A stretch of DNA of 42,356 bases. It comes from Aquabacterium sp. (GTDB lineage: Bacteria; Pseudomonadota; Gammaproteobacteria; Burkholderiales; Burkholderiaceae_C). The translations under genes and the position numbers were made by a program. Positions within the stretch are counted from its first letter, which is position 1. Every line of letters starts with the position of its first letter. This document shows positions 18,109 to 26,617 of this stretch, piece by piece. The notes beneath the pieces were generated by a model, which was given only the letters and a program-made list of their open reading frames with translations, made no database searches and was not told where the DNA came from. The DNA is taken from the NCBI GenBank assembly GCA_017994835.1, contig JAGOKC010000010.1, positions 1 through 42,356 of the forward strand, written 5' to 3'.

Positions 18109-20850
18109 TCAACGCTCCTGCTTGCTGACGAACAGCCGAGCGGCGGTCAGGTACACCACCGAAAACCCCATCATGATCACACTCGCCAAGCCCAGGGTAT
18201 TCCACTGCAACTGCCAGTTCTTGGTGAACACACCCAGGGTGACCTTCTGGAACCACGACGCCGGGAAGCCCTGCGCGATGTAGAAGTTGATCCCATCCAA
18301 CGTGGAAACCGGACTGAGCACACCCGCAAAGTTGGTCGTGATGATCACGCACAAGATGGCAGTGAGGAACTGCGCAGCTACCTGCGTTTGCACGAAGGCC
18401 GAGATCAGCAAACCCATGGCGGTGATGGCAAAGGCATAGGCGGTAGCCCCCAAGGTGAGCGCCAGAAAACTGCCTTTGAGCGGCACCCCAAGTCCCCAGA
18501 TGAGCACCCCCACCAAAGTGAAGTAACTCAGCATGGTCAGGGCCACATAAGGCAATTGCTTGCCGATCAGGAACTCGCTGATGGAACCCGGTGAGGCGTA
18601 GAGATTGACCATGGTGCCCATCTCCTTCTCACGCACCACACCCAAGGCCGTGAGCATGGCCGGAATCAGGGTCATCGCCAGCATGAGATTGCTGGGTCCA
18701 AAGACAAAAACGCTCTGATAGGACGGGTTGTAAGCCATGCGTGGCTCAATCGAGATCGGCATCGTCGGCATGTCTGCACCTGGCGTTGCCCTGGCCAGAT
18801 TGAACGCATGCTCGATGGCCACCGCCTTGATCGAGTTCACCGTGTGCGCAGCACGCACCAGGCTGCCACCGTCAACATAAAAGGCCACTTCAGGCTGTCG
18901 TGCACCGATCAGATCACTGCCAAAGCCGGGCGGCACATCGATCACCAGCCACGACTTTGAAGAGCGCAAGTGCGTGTCAATCTCGCTGGCATCGCTCAAA
19001 GGTGCTTGCTCGACAAAGTGTGTGGACCCGGCAAAGTGTTCAATGAAACGGCGACTGTCCGTGGTCTGATCGCGATCAAGCACCGCAAAGCGAACGTCCT
19101 TCACATCGAAGCTCAGCCCCCAGGTTGCCGCACACAAGACGATGATCGGCCCGATGATGGCGAACGCCAGACGGATGGCATCGTGACGCAACTCCATGGC
19201 CTCACGCTGGGCATACGCCCACATGCGACTGAACCACAAACTGACAGCCGATTGCGGCGGTGGTTCGACGTGCGATGTGATCGCAGGCTGATCCAGAGGA
19301 TCTTCCTCGATGGTGTGGTGAGGCAAGTGATCGGCCTCCTGATCGGCCTCCAGGTAATCGATGAAGGCCTGCTCCAGCGTCTCGCAACCACGCTGCACGC
19401 ACAGATCATCCGGCTTGCCAACCGCCAGCACACGCCCACGGTGCATCAGGGAAATTCGGTCACAGCGCTGCGCTTCGTTCATGAAGTGCGTGGACACGAA
19501 AAGGGTAACGCCCTCTTCCCGCGACAAGCGGATCATGTGTCGCCAGAACATGTCACGGGCCGCCGGGTCCACCCCGGAGGTAGGCTCGTCAAGGATCAAC
19601 ACCTCCGGCTTGTGCAGACAAGCCGCTGCCAGCTGCAAACGCTGCCGAATGCCCAGCGACAAGCTGGAGGGCATGGTTTCAGCGTATTCACGCAACTCGA
19701 AGGTGTCCAGCGACTCTTCGATGGCCGGACCCGCCGTGGCCGCATCCATGCGATACAAACGCGCGTGCAACACCAGGTTCTGGCGCACCGACAACTCTTC
19801 ATACAGCGAGAAAAGCTGCGACATGTAGCCAATGTGCAAGCGCGTGCGCAGGTCAGACGCATCCACCGGTTTGCCCAGCAAGCGCGCGGAGCCTTCCGTG
19901 ATATCGAGCAAACCCGTAAGCATCTTCATGGTCGTGGTCTTGCCACACCCGTTGGAGCCCAGAAAGCCAAAAATCTCACCGCGCGGAATGCAGAACGTCA
20001 CATCCCGGGCTGCCACGAAATCACCAAACCGGCGCGTGAGCCCTTCGGCCTCCATGGCAGGTGGCCCATCGTGGGCAGGCAAAGGCGGAATCAACAAGGG
20101 CGACGAGTCACCTTTGCGAGACAGCTTGATGTAGGCCTCTTCCAGCGTGGCCGAGCGCGTTTGCTCCAACACGCCAATGGTTGGTGCGCACACCAGAATT
20201 TGCCCATCGTCCATCGCCACCAGGTGGTCAAAGCGCTCGGCTTCCTCCATGTAGGCCGTCGCAACCAGCACCGTCATTTGCGGCCGCTCGGTGCGCAGGC
20301 TCTCCACCAACGCCCAGAACTGGCGACGTGACAGGGGATCCACACCTGTGGTGGGCTCGTCGAGAATGAGCAAATCCGGGTTGTGCACCAGAGCCGCACA
20401 CAGCGACACCTTTTGCTTCATCCCGCCCGAGAGCTTGCCAGCCGGTCGGGCGTGGAAAGGGTCGAGTGCCGTTGCACGCATGAGGCGTTGAATCCGCTCA
20501 TCGCGCTCGGCTGGAGGCACACCAAACAGACGCGCCGAAAAGTCAATGTTGTCGTAAACGGACAGAGATCGGTACAAATTGCGCCCGAGCCCCTGAGGCA
20601 TGTACGCAACGCGCGGAGCCAGTTCACGGCGGAAGGTGGCATCCGCCACATCCCCGCCCAGCACCGTCATGCGACCGGACTGCAGCTTCTTGACACCTGC
20701 CATGAGGGCGAGCAAGGTGGACTTGCCCACGCCGTCTGGCCCCACCAGCCCCACCGTCTTGCCCATCGGCAAAGAGAGACTGACGTTGTCCAACGCCCGC
20801 TTGCCGTCGTAGGCGTGACTCAGCGATTCAACGATGATGGCGTACTGCAT
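18109..20850 (-). CDS. RbbA/YhiH-like double ABC ATPase fused to an ABC-2 permease
   Basis: Three modules lie in 913 residues. ATPase 1 (~1-225) has Walker A GPDGVGKST, signature LSGGMKQKV and Walker B LLILDEPTTGVDP, with the RbbA-type YMPQGLGRNLY after it. ATPase 2 (~290-510) has Walker A GSNGCGKTT, a degenerate signature LSLGIRQRL, and Walker B VLILDEPTSGVDP. The last ~370 residues are an ABC-2 permease with a large extracytoplasmic domain. The E. coli relative RbbA was first described as ribosome-associated, but in this operon context it is better read as the motor of an exporter. The start at 20850 is chosen because upstream residues run into the HlyD gene; the gap is seven bases. Confidence 0.92.
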   Translation of the reverse strand: MQYAIIVESLSHAYDGKRALDNVSLSLPMGKTVGLVGPDGVGKSTLLALMAGVKKLQSGRMTVLGGDVADATFRRELAPRVAYMPQGLGRNLYRSLSVYDNIDFSARLFGVPPAERDERIQRLMRATALDPFHARPAGKLSGGMKQKVSLCAALVHNPDLLILDEPTTGVDPLSRRQFWALVESLRTERPQMTVLVATAYMEEAERFDHLVAMDDGQILVCAPTIGVLEQTRSATLEEAYIKLSRKGDSSPLLIPPLPAHDGPPAMEAEGLTRRFGDFVAARDVTFCIPRGEIFGFLGSNGCGKTTTMKMLTGLLDITEGSARLLGKPVDASDLRTRLHIGYMSQLFSLYEELSVRQNLVLHARLYRMDAATAGPAIEESLDTFELREYAETMPSSLSLGIRQRLQLAAACLHKPEVLILDEPTSGVDPAARDMFWRHMIRLSREEGVTLFVSTHFMNEAQRCDRISLMHRGRVLAVGKPDDLCVQRGCETLEQAFIDYLEADQEADHLPHHTIEEDPLDQPAITSHVEPPPQSAVSLWFSRMWAYAQREAMELRHDAIRLAFAIIGPIIVLCAATWGLSFDVKDVRFAVLDRDQTTDSRRFIEHFAGSTHFVEQAPLSDASEIDTHLRSSKSWLVIDVPPGFGSDLIGARQPEVAFYVDGGSLVRAAHTVNSIKAVAIEHAFNLARATPGADMPTMPISIEPRMAYNPSYQSVFVFGPSNLMLAMTLIPAMLTALGVVREKEMGTMVNLYASPGSISEFLIGKQLPYVALTMLSYFTLVGVLIWGLGVPLKGSFLALTLGATAYAFAITAMGLLISAFVQTQVAAQFLTAILCVIITTNFAGVLSPVSTLDGINFYIAQGFPASWFQKVTLGVFTKNWQLQWNTLGLASVIMMGFSVVYLTAARLFVSKQER

Positions 20851-20857
20851 CGCGTGC

Positions 20858-21868
20858 TCACCACACGCCGGCCGTACGTTCATCGGACTTCTTGCTGTCC
20901 TGCGCAGCCGGAGCATCGGCCAGGCGCACGAAACCATTGCCGGTCAGACCACCTTTGAGCAAACCGGCATTGGCCAGCGCCACCTCAGGCGTCAGAGACA
21001 ACTTCACCCGAAAGCTCAGCTTCTCGCGCTCGCTGGCAGTTTCAACATGCTTGGGCGTGAACTGGGCATCGGCCGAAACGAAACTGACCTTGGCAGGCAG
21101 GCGCACGTCGGGCGCAGCGTCCAACACGATGCGGGCATCATCACCCACACGAACCTGACCTGCCACCTTGGTTGGCAAGAAAATGGTCATGTGAACCTGA
21201 GTGGGGTCCACCAGCGTCGCCACACGGCCACCAGCTGGAATCACGGAACCGGGCTCAACCACGCGGTACTCAATGCTGCCATTGACCGGTGCCTTGAGCG
21301 TGTGATCAACGATGGCGTTCTTCAAACGCTCGATGCCTGCATCTGCCTCAGCCTGAGCGGCCTTGGCCTCGCCCAATGCTGCCGTCGCAATGCGCACACC
21401 GCTGGACTCACCATCGCGCTGTGCTTCACGCTTCTTGAGCTCGGACTCGGAGATGAGCACTTCGTTGCGCATTCTGAGCGCATTGTCGTAATCCATCTGC
21501 GCCACCTTTGCCTTGAGGCTTTGGACGCTGATTTCGCCTTGAGCACGCGCCATCGCCTGGGTGGCGCGCTGCCGCATGGCCATCACACCGTCGAGCTGAC
21601 GCTGCAAATCGGTTGCGTCCATCTGCGCCACAACGTCACCGACCTTGACCACATCACCTTCCCGCACGGCAATGGTCTGCACCTGCCCAGGAAACTTGGT
21701 GGCGATCTCAATGCGTTGCACGTCGAGTCGCCCATTGCCGGAGACGACTTTGGGGCCCGCCTCCTCGGAACGGAACATGCCCCAGGTTGCCCAGGCACCA
21801 GAAACAGCCAGCGCCGACACCACAGCGCCCAGGATGAAACCGCGATAAGGATGGAGAGAAAACTTCAT
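20858..21868 (-). CDS. HlyD-family membrane fusion (adaptor) protein
   Basis: This is the periplasmic adaptor that joins the inner-membrane exporter to the outer-membrane channel. Its 336 residues begin with one signal-anchor helix (GFILGAVVSALAVSGAWATW). A biotinyl-lipoyl half-motif (GQVQTIAVREGDVVKVGDVVAQMD) follows, then a helical hairpin of ~90 residues and the second lipoyl half (IVDHTLKAPVNGSIEYRVVEPGSVIPAGG). The order matches YhiI-type adaptors. The start MKFSLHPYRG at 21868 is chosen because upstream residues have no family resemblance. It is the first gene of the four-gene export operon, and its promoter region contains an inverted repeat and an FNR-like site. Confidence 0.93.
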   Translation of the reverse strand: MKFSLHPYRGFILGAVVSALAVSGAWATWGMFRSEEAGPKVVSGNGRLDVQRIEIATKFPGQVQTIAVREGDVVKVGDVVAQMDATDLQRQLDGVMAMRQRATQAMARAQGEISVQSLKAKVAQMDYDNALRMRNEVLISESELKKREAQRDGESSGVRIATAALGEAKAAQAEADAGIERLKNAIVDHTLKAPVNGSIEYRVVEPGSVIPAGGRVATLVDPTQVHMTIFLPTKVAGQVRVGDDARIVLDAAPDVRLPAKVSFVSADAQFTPKHVETASEREKLSFRVKLSLTPEVALANAGLLKGGLTGNGFVRLADAPAAQDSKKSDERTAGVW

Positions 21869-21911
21869 GGTGGTCACTTTGATGGTTCGGTCAGGAAATG
21901 ATCCACCCATC

Positions 21912-21942
21912 CATCTGATCTGACTTTGAAGTAGATCAGATG
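21912..21942. promoter_or_regulatory. Perfect inverted repeat upstream of the export operon
   Basis: The arms CATCTGATCT (21912-21921) and AGATCAGATG (21933-21942) are exact reverse complements separated by 11 bases. The centre is about 59 bases before the HlyD start codon. Arm length and spacing suit a dimeric repressor or activator binding site. No regulator gene adjoins the operon, so the partner is unknown. Confidence 0.6.
21926..21939 (-). promoter_or_regulatory. FNR/DNR-like box upstream of the export operon
   Basis: TTGAAGTAGATCAG matches the FNR/ANR/DNR consensus TTGAT-N4-ATCAA at 8 of 10 positions. Its centre is 64.5 bases before the HlyD start. Placing a transcript start 41.5 bases downstream, as in class II activation, would give a 23-base leader and put GATCAT, a 4/6 match to TATAAT, at -12 to -7. 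The site overlaps the right arm of the inverted repeat, so the repeat may be the real element. Confidence 0.4.
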
Positions 21943-21998
21943 CCCTCCCCCCCGTTTCAACGGGGCTTGTCGCGAAGGAATACAGGGTGGCAGGTCCA

Positions 21999-22033
21999 CG
22001 CCCCAAGGGGCCAAGGGTTTCCCCCGTGGGGCG
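21999..22033 (-). terminator. GC-rich hairpin after nnrS
   Basis: CGCCCCA (21999-22005) pairs with TGGGGCG (22027-22033), with a further GGGG/CCCC pairing inside. It begins 29 bases downstream of the nnrS stop in the leftward direction. No T-run follows, so it may be a weak terminator or a 3' stabilising structure closing the ubiUVT-nnrS operon before the export operon promoter. Confidence 0.4.
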
Positions 22034-22061
22034 ACAGCAACCCAAGGAGAAAGGGCTTTAT

Positions 22062-23414
22062 TTAGCCAGGTCGGCCATCGACTCTGGGTTGTCCGTACCA
22101 ACGTCCGTGGCGCGCGCCCCAGACCAATAACGTTGACAGCCAGGCCGTCGCAGCAGCCACCAGCAAGTGCTCTGCCTGCGCCGGCCACAAGGTGGCCAAC
22201 AATCGCAATACGGTGGCCAGTTGCAGGGCCCAGAACAAGCCCCAGGCCAGCGCATCCGCCACCAGCGTGCGACCGCTGTGGCCGCAACTCACGCGGGTCA
22301 CCATGGCCAGCAGCAAACTGCCCAGGAAGCCCATCGTCAAGGCATGCAAAGGCAGCAGCGTCGGAATGTCCACGCCACGTAAACGCATGCCGACGGTGAA
22401 CGCATCCAGGCAGAACGCCACGCCCAGCCACACAAAGCCCAGATGCAACATGGCCAACAGGCGATTGCGCAAACTGCGCCACAAACCCCAGCGCACCGCC
22501 AAGGCCAGCAAGGACACGCCTGACAAAAGTGACGTGACCACGCGCACGATCAACAACCACGTCGGTGTTTGCGAACTCAGCCACTCCAGGCAAACCCAAC
22601 CACCTTGCATGAACACCACACCCAGCAAGGTCCACAGCAGCCAGTTGGGACGCCATGCATCAAGACTGGGCACCGCTGAGGCAGAGAAAAACGGAATCAT
22701 GCGGTGAGCCACCACACCATACACAGGAGTGATGAACCACCACAAAGCCAAAAGCGCCACCATGCGGACCCATGCAAAATTCTGTGTGGCAAGGCCCAAG
22801 GCAGCCACAACCATGATCAGCAAGCCCACGGTGCTCGCCACAGCAATCAGAGTGGCGTGAAGACGATCAGGTGCCGGACTGCGACGCACCATGCCGACAA
22901 AACGTCCGGCCAGCAACGCCCACCCCAGAGCCACCAAACCCATGCCCAGTGCAGCCATGGTGGCATGCAAATATGCCCCTGCGAGCAGGACCACCCACCC
23001 CGTCAGCATGGTCGCGACACCCGGCAGGATCTGGCGCGCACCGACATCGGGCAAACGCAACCACTTCGGCCCTGCCGTGAACAAAAATCCGACAAAAAAC
23101 AAGGGCATGAAGCCCAGAGTCATCAACACGGCATGCACGAACGTGTCGGGGACGACCATGTTCATGTTCCAGGCACCGTGAGCACGGTTCAACAACACCA
23201 TCCACCACCACAACGACACTGAAGTCATCATGGCGATGGCGCTGGCAAAGGCCAGCCTGTGCGGGGCATGCAGCAACAACGCAAGCCGCCACGGCTGCTT
23301 GTGCAACCGGGCGTGCTCGCGAGCTTGCGCAGGAGACATCGCCTGCGGCGAAGCAGCCTTGGGCGGTTGCGACTTGAGAGGAATGACGTTTCGGGTAGGT
23401 CGATCAGTGGGCAT
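22062..23414 (-). CDS. nnrS: NnrS-family haem-copper membrane protein
   Basis: NnrS proteins are integral membrane proteins that protect cells against nitric oxide and are common beside denitrification genes. The ~450 residues carry about twelve hydrophobic segments. Diagnostic blocks are HAPHRLAFASAIAMM, HAVLMTLGFMPLFFVGFLFTAGPKWL with its metal-ligand His, YGVVAHRMIPFFSASA, and LLPLHALTMGFLGSLLLAMVTRVSCGHSGR. The start MPTDRPT at 23414 overlaps the 3' end of ubiT by 11 bases, so nnrS is the last gene of a chained ubiU-ubiV-ubiT-nnrS operon. An upstream ATG at 23459 would lie wholly inside ubiT and is less likely. Confidence 0.92.
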   Translation of the reverse strand: MPTDRPTRNVIPLKSQPPKAASPQAMSPAQAREHARLHKQPWRLALLLHAPHRLAFASAIAMMTSVSLWWWMVLLNRAHGAWNMNMVVPDTFVHAVLMTLGFMPLFFVGFLFTAGPKWLRLPDVGARQILPGVATMLTGWVVLLAGAYLHATMAALGMGLVALGWALLAGRFVGMVRRSPAPDRLHATLIAVASTVGLLIMVVAALGLATQNFAWVRMVALLALWWFITPVYGVVAHRMIPFFSASAVPSLDAWRPNWLLWTLLGVVFMQGGWVCLEWLSSQTPTWLLIVRVVTSLLSGVSLLALAVRWGLWRSLRNRLLAMLHLGFVWLGVAFCLDAFTVGMRLRGVDIPTLLPLHALTMGFLGSLLLAMVTRVSCGHSGRTLVADALAWGLFWALQLATVLRLLATLWPAQAEHLLVAAATAWLSTLLVWGARHGRWYGQPRVDGRPG

Positions 23415-23829
23415 GGTTCGTATCACGACGCCCAGCAAACGGCCAACGAGGCGGTCCAACGGCGTCCAGCGTGTTCTTCAAGAGCAAACCATACTCTGTA
23501 TCGCCCTCCATGACCATCAGCCGATCGAAGAACAAGGTGTCCGGATCGTCCTGCCCTTGCAACAAACGCCAGTACACCTGCGCCGTGGCTTTGAGCCTCA
23601 GTGCCACCGGTTGCCCCGCCCCCGCCGGCGTCAGACCGCGTGGCCCGGCAGACAGACGGCAAGTGATGCCCAGGTCTTCGACCACCAGTTCCACCACGCG
23701 ACCAGAGAGTTCAGCCTGTGTCGCCTCGTCCACCAAAGGCCACCAAAGACGATTGAGTGCCTGTGCCAGCACCATCGAAGGCGGCCACACCGGCAGGCGA
23801 CGCACCACTTCACGCAAGATATGTTTCAT
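23404..23829 (-). CDS. ubiT: Anaerobic ubiquinone biosynthesis accessory factor UbiT (SCP2 domain)
   Basis: This is a small SCP2/sterol-carrier-fold lipid-binding protein of 141 residues. In enteric bacteria UbiT (YhbT) is needed with UbiU and UbiV to make ubiquinone without oxygen, probably by holding the hydrophobic intermediates. The SCP2 core is visible in residues ~35-125: strands ELSGRVVELVVEDLGITCRL, the turn PVALRLKATAQVYWRLLQG, then DPDTLFFDRLMVMEGDTEYGLLLKNTLDAV, quoted here as the pieces DTLFFDRL and EGDTEYGLLLKN. The ATG overlaps the stop of ubiV by four bases (ATGA). Context makes the assignment firm. Confidence 0.9.
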   Translation of the reverse strand: MKHILREVVRRLPVWPPSMVLAQALNRLWWPLVDEATQAELSGRVVELVVEDLGITCRLSAGPRGLTPAGAGQPVALRLKATAQVYWRLLQGQDDPDTLFFDRLMVMEGDTEYGLLLKNTLDAVGPPRWPFAGRRDTNHAH

Positions 23830-24722
23830 GAGTCGATCCAGATCATGCCCGGGCGCTGGGGCCGGGCGTACCCATTGGACAAAGGTCCAGGCAGACGCAA
23901 GGCTCGAATGGCCTCCAACGCCTCACTGCTGGACGCGCCGTGATTCATCACGGCATCGAACTGACGCAACACCTCGGAAAAATCATTCGAGGTGGGAGAC
24001 AGGCGCAGACGTTGAACGCCTGCCGCCTCCAAGGCTTCTCTCTCACCAAGCAGGCACTGCACGGTACCAGACTGCGTCTGGATGCCATTGAGCGTCAGGA
24101 AATCCTGCCCTTCGCGGGTGCGCAACGCCAAGCCATCAGGATCACTCAGGCAACGAAACTCGCACTGGTCTTTCTGCAGATGGTGGTGGCGCGCCGTGAA
24201 ACAACGCGCAGACAAGGCCAGCGGCATCCGCCCAAAGGCAAACACCTCACTTTGCACAGTCGAGTCTGATGGACAAACCGTTCCAACCGCAGGCAAAGAC
24301 AACTCCACCGGGGCCACCCAGCGCGTGGCACCCAACGCCGCATACTCGGCCAAGGCCGGGGCGCTGTACACATTCACATGCAGACCAATCACCCAGGGTG
24401 AATGCCCTGCCAGCAGGCGAACCGCAGCCGTGTCGTTGGCCTCCAACATGAAATCGCCGTTCTCGGTCCAGCGGCGCAAGGCACGCAATTCGGCCTCGGT
24501 CTCCAGCAAGGCCAAGGTGCCGATCACGACCTCCTTGCCAGCCGATTTCAGATCACGGGCCAGATCCAGCCAATCCTCAGGCTTCATCTCATGGCGGCGC
24601 GAACACACCACCTCGCCCAGGCAAACCGTGTCTGCAGCAGATTCGGCCACTTCAGCGTAAAACGCCGTCAAGGTATCCCGAGGCCAGTAATACTGCACCG
24701 GCCCCACACTCAACTTGAACAT
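23826..24722 (-). CDS. ubiV: UbiV, [4Fe-4S] U32-type protein of oxygen-independent ubiquinone synthesis
   Basis: UbiV forms a complex with UbiU that hydroxylates ubiquinone precursors without oxygen; both are U32 peptidase-family proteins without a known proteolytic role here. The 298 residues contain the four cluster Cys in the known pattern: Cys40 in LGEVVCSRRHEM, then C-x12-C-x3-C in CFTARHHHLQKDQCEFRC. The start MFKLSVGPVQYYWPRD at 24722 is the family start; a longer reading adds 47 unrelated residues. It follows ubiU by 26 bases and its stop overlaps ubiT. An intact cluster motif suggests a working enzyme. Confidence 0.93.
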   Translation of the reverse strand: MFKLSVGPVQYYWPRDTLTAFYAEVAESAADTVCLGEVVCSRRHEMKPEDWLDLARDLKSAGKEVVIGTLALLETEAELRALRRWTENGDFMLEANDTAAVRLLAGHSPWVIGLHVNVYSAPALAEYAALGATRWVAPVELSLPAVGTVCPSDSTVQSEVFAFGRMPLALSARCFTARHHHLQKDQCEFRCLSDPDGLALRTREGQDFLTLNGIQTQSGTVQCLLGEREALEAAGVQRLRLSPTSNDFSEVLRQFDAVMNHGASSSEALEAIRALRLPGPLSNGYARPQRPGMIWIDS

Positions 24723-24748
24723 GTCATCCTTCCTCAACCGTGCGCCGG

Positions 24749-25762
24749 TCATTGCCAAGGGCGCGTGAACGCACCCAGCGTGTGCTGCTGCCCCTCGGCC
24801 AACCGCCCCAGGGCGGCCGTCCAGGCAGGCTGCACGGTATAGCGATCGGGCTGAGCCCGGCACGCGTCAATGGCCTGACGCCAGGTGCGGGTCACCTGCT
24901 CGACGTAAGCCGCACTGCGCTGCCGTCCCTCGATCTTGATGGCCGCCACACCCGCCCGCATCAGGTCCGGCAAAATCGCCAGGGTATTGAGACTGGTGGG
25001 CTCCTCGATGGCGTAATCCACCGTCCCTTCCACGTCAAAACGACCCTTGCACAAGGTCGGATAGCCACGCGACTCATTGGGTTCAAACTGATCAATCAGG
25101 ATGCCACCCAGGCGTGCATCCACGCGATCACCACATTGATCCCAACGAACTGCCGATGGCGGCGAACACACGCCCGCGTTGTTGGGCGACTGCCCGGTGG
25201 CATAAGAAGAGAGCGCGCAGCGCCCCTCTACCATCACGCACAAACTGCCAAAGCCGAACACCTCGATCTCGACCGAGGTATGGCGAATCAGGTGAGCCAC
25301 CTGCGACAAGGTCAGCACACGCGGCAGCACCGCGCGCTGAATACCATAGCGCTCGCGGTAAAACTCGATCGCCTCGTAGTTGGTCGCAGACGCCTGTACA
25401 GACAGATGCAGACGCAAATCCGGATGCTTGCGTCGGGCGTACGCCATGACGCCGGGATCTGCCAGAATCAGGGCATACACCCCGATGTCGGCAGCCATGT
25501 CCACGGCATCAAACCAGCGCTGAGGCGATTCAGCCTGCGCATAGGTATTGAGGGCCATCAGCACACGACGACCGCGATCGCGTGCGTACTGCACACCTTG
25601 CCGGGCCTGTTTCACATCGAAATTCAAGCCCGCAAAGTTACGCGCATTGGTTGCGTCCTTGAGGCCCATGTAAACAGCATCGGCACCTGCATCCACCGCC
25701 AATTGCAGCGAACGAAGCGAGCCAGCGGGACACACCAGCTCCGGGCCTTGAGTGACATTCAT
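24749..25762 (-). CDS. ubiU: UbiU, [4Fe-4S] U32-type protein of oxygen-independent ubiquinone synthesis
   Basis: This is the partner of UbiV in oxygen-independent hydroxylation of the ubiquinone ring. The 337 residues begin MNVTQGPELVCPAGS, typical of the U32 family, and include LHLSVQASATNYEAIEFYRE. The cluster Cys fall as in characterised UbiU: C-x6-C in LCVMVEGRCALSSY, a third in SPNNAGVCSPP and a fourth in YPTLCKGRF. GGAG lies a few bases before the ATG at 25762, supporting that start over one 29 codons upstream. It is the first gene of the ubiU-ubiV-ubiT-nnrS operon. Confidence 0.93.
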   Translation of the reverse strand: MNVTQGPELVCPAGSLRSLQLAVDAGADAVYMGLKDATNARNFAGLNFDVKQARQGVQYARDRGRRVLMALNTYAQAESPQRWFDAVDMAADIGVYALILADPGVMAYARRKHPDLRLHLSVQASATNYEAIEFYRERYGIQRAVLPRVLTLSQVAHLIRHTSVEIEVFGFGSLCVMVEGRCALSSYATGQSPNNAGVCSPPSAVRWDQCGDRVDARLGGILIDQFEPNESRGYPTLCKGRFDVEGTVDYAIEEPTSLNTLAILPDLMRAGVAAIKIEGRQRSAAYVEQVTRTWRQAIDACRAQPDRYTVQPAWTAALGRLAEGQQHTLGAFTRPWQ

Positions 25763-26081
25763 CTCCAGCCTTTCATCCACGAACCAGTACAGACCCCCCA
25801 CGGGCAAACCCTGATCCTGATTCCTCGTGCGGATTCTGAAGACACCCACGGCTTTGCACCTTGAGATGCCGCAAAGTCAGCCAACTGAACGACCCCAAGA
25901 ACATGCCCCATCGTTCGAACGGACGATGACAGGTGACTCACCGCCTCGTTCAATGGGCTGATCTTGATTCGGAGCAAAAAACACCGATTTAACCAGCATG
26001 ACTGTCCACAAAACAGTCACGCAAGTGCATCATCATGTAACCTATCGTTAACCCGAGTTGGCATCACGCCCGTACAAGTTC
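25763..26081. promoter_or_regulatory. Divergent regulatory region, ubiU / DGC-domain gene
   Basis: These 319 bases separate two divergent genes and contain no gene I can support. Three elements stand out. An 8-bp stem-loop (25909-25928; CATCGTTC with GGACGATG, one G-T pair, loop GAAC) would lie in the ubiU leader. An FNR-type box lies at 25964-25977. A 7-bp perfect inverted repeat, TGACTGT/ACAGTCA, spans 25999-26019 on the side of the DGC gene. No convincing -10/-35 pair was found on either strand. Confidence 0.5.
25964..25977. promoter_or_regulatory. FNR/ANR/DNR-type box between ubiU and the DGC gene
   Basis: TTGATTCGGAGCAA matches the consensus TTGAT-N4-ATCAA at 9 of 10 positions. Its centre is 208 bases before the ubiU start and 111 bases before the DGC-protein start, so it could serve either gene. 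Control of ubiUVT by low oxygen or NO is biologically expected; which promoter it serves is open. Confidence 0.6.
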
Positions 26082-26537
26082 ATGGCCCGCGATCAAGAAA
26101 AACTCACCCTCGTGTACGCCTGCTCAGGCTGCTCCAGCGCCGCGCAACTGGCCAATCACCTCGCCGTGCGACTCGACCGCGAAGGCAGTGCGGAGATGTC
26201 ATGCATTGCCGGTGTGGGTGGACACGTCCCCAAGCTGGTTCGAACCGCACAGGAAGCCGCTCGGCGAGGTCGCCCTATCGTCGCCCTTGACGGTTGTGCC
26301 TTGGCCTGCGTGCGAGCCTCACTGGCCCAGCATGACCTCCAACCGACTGTGCACATTCAACTTGCGCAGCGCGGTGTCAAAAAGGTGTACCGCACCGATT
26401 TTGACGAAGATCAGGCGCACACCCTGTTGTCTGAAGTGAGGGAGCAGGTGCAAACGCTGAACGCCCAGTACGCAACGCAACACCTCCATCAAAGATTCGC
26501 GAGCGCCATCCCCGCCGCCGGATCCGATCACATTTGA
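26082..26537 (+). CDS. DGC-domain putative zinc-binding protein
   Basis: This is a 151-residue soluble protein of the DGC family, named for the Asp-Gly-Cys motif seen here as VALDGCALACV. A second Cys cluster lies near the N terminus, YACSGCSSAAQLANHLA, and a third Cys in MSCIAGVGGHVPKL. These Cys probably bind zinc or another metal. The family is of unknown function and is often found beside anaerobic or nitrogen-oxide genes. The start at 26082 (MARDQEK) is preferred to an ATG eight codons earlier. It is divergent from ubiU and converges with the Crp/Fnr regulator, 80 bases away. The stretch between them has no clear terminator. Confidence 0.8.
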   Translation: MARDQEKLTLVYACSGCSSAAQLANHLAVRLDREGSAEMSCIAGVGGHVPKLVRTAQEAARRGRPIVALDGCALACVRASLAQHDLQPTVHIQLAQRGVKKVYRTDFDEDQAHTLLSEVREQVQTLNAQYATQHLHQRFASAIPAAGSDHI

Positions 26538-26617
26538 ACCGTCCCTGGATGATCGTTACACCGGCCTGACCAGGCTGCACGCAGCAAAAGCACCCAAAGA
26601 GGCACCTGTGCCAACCA

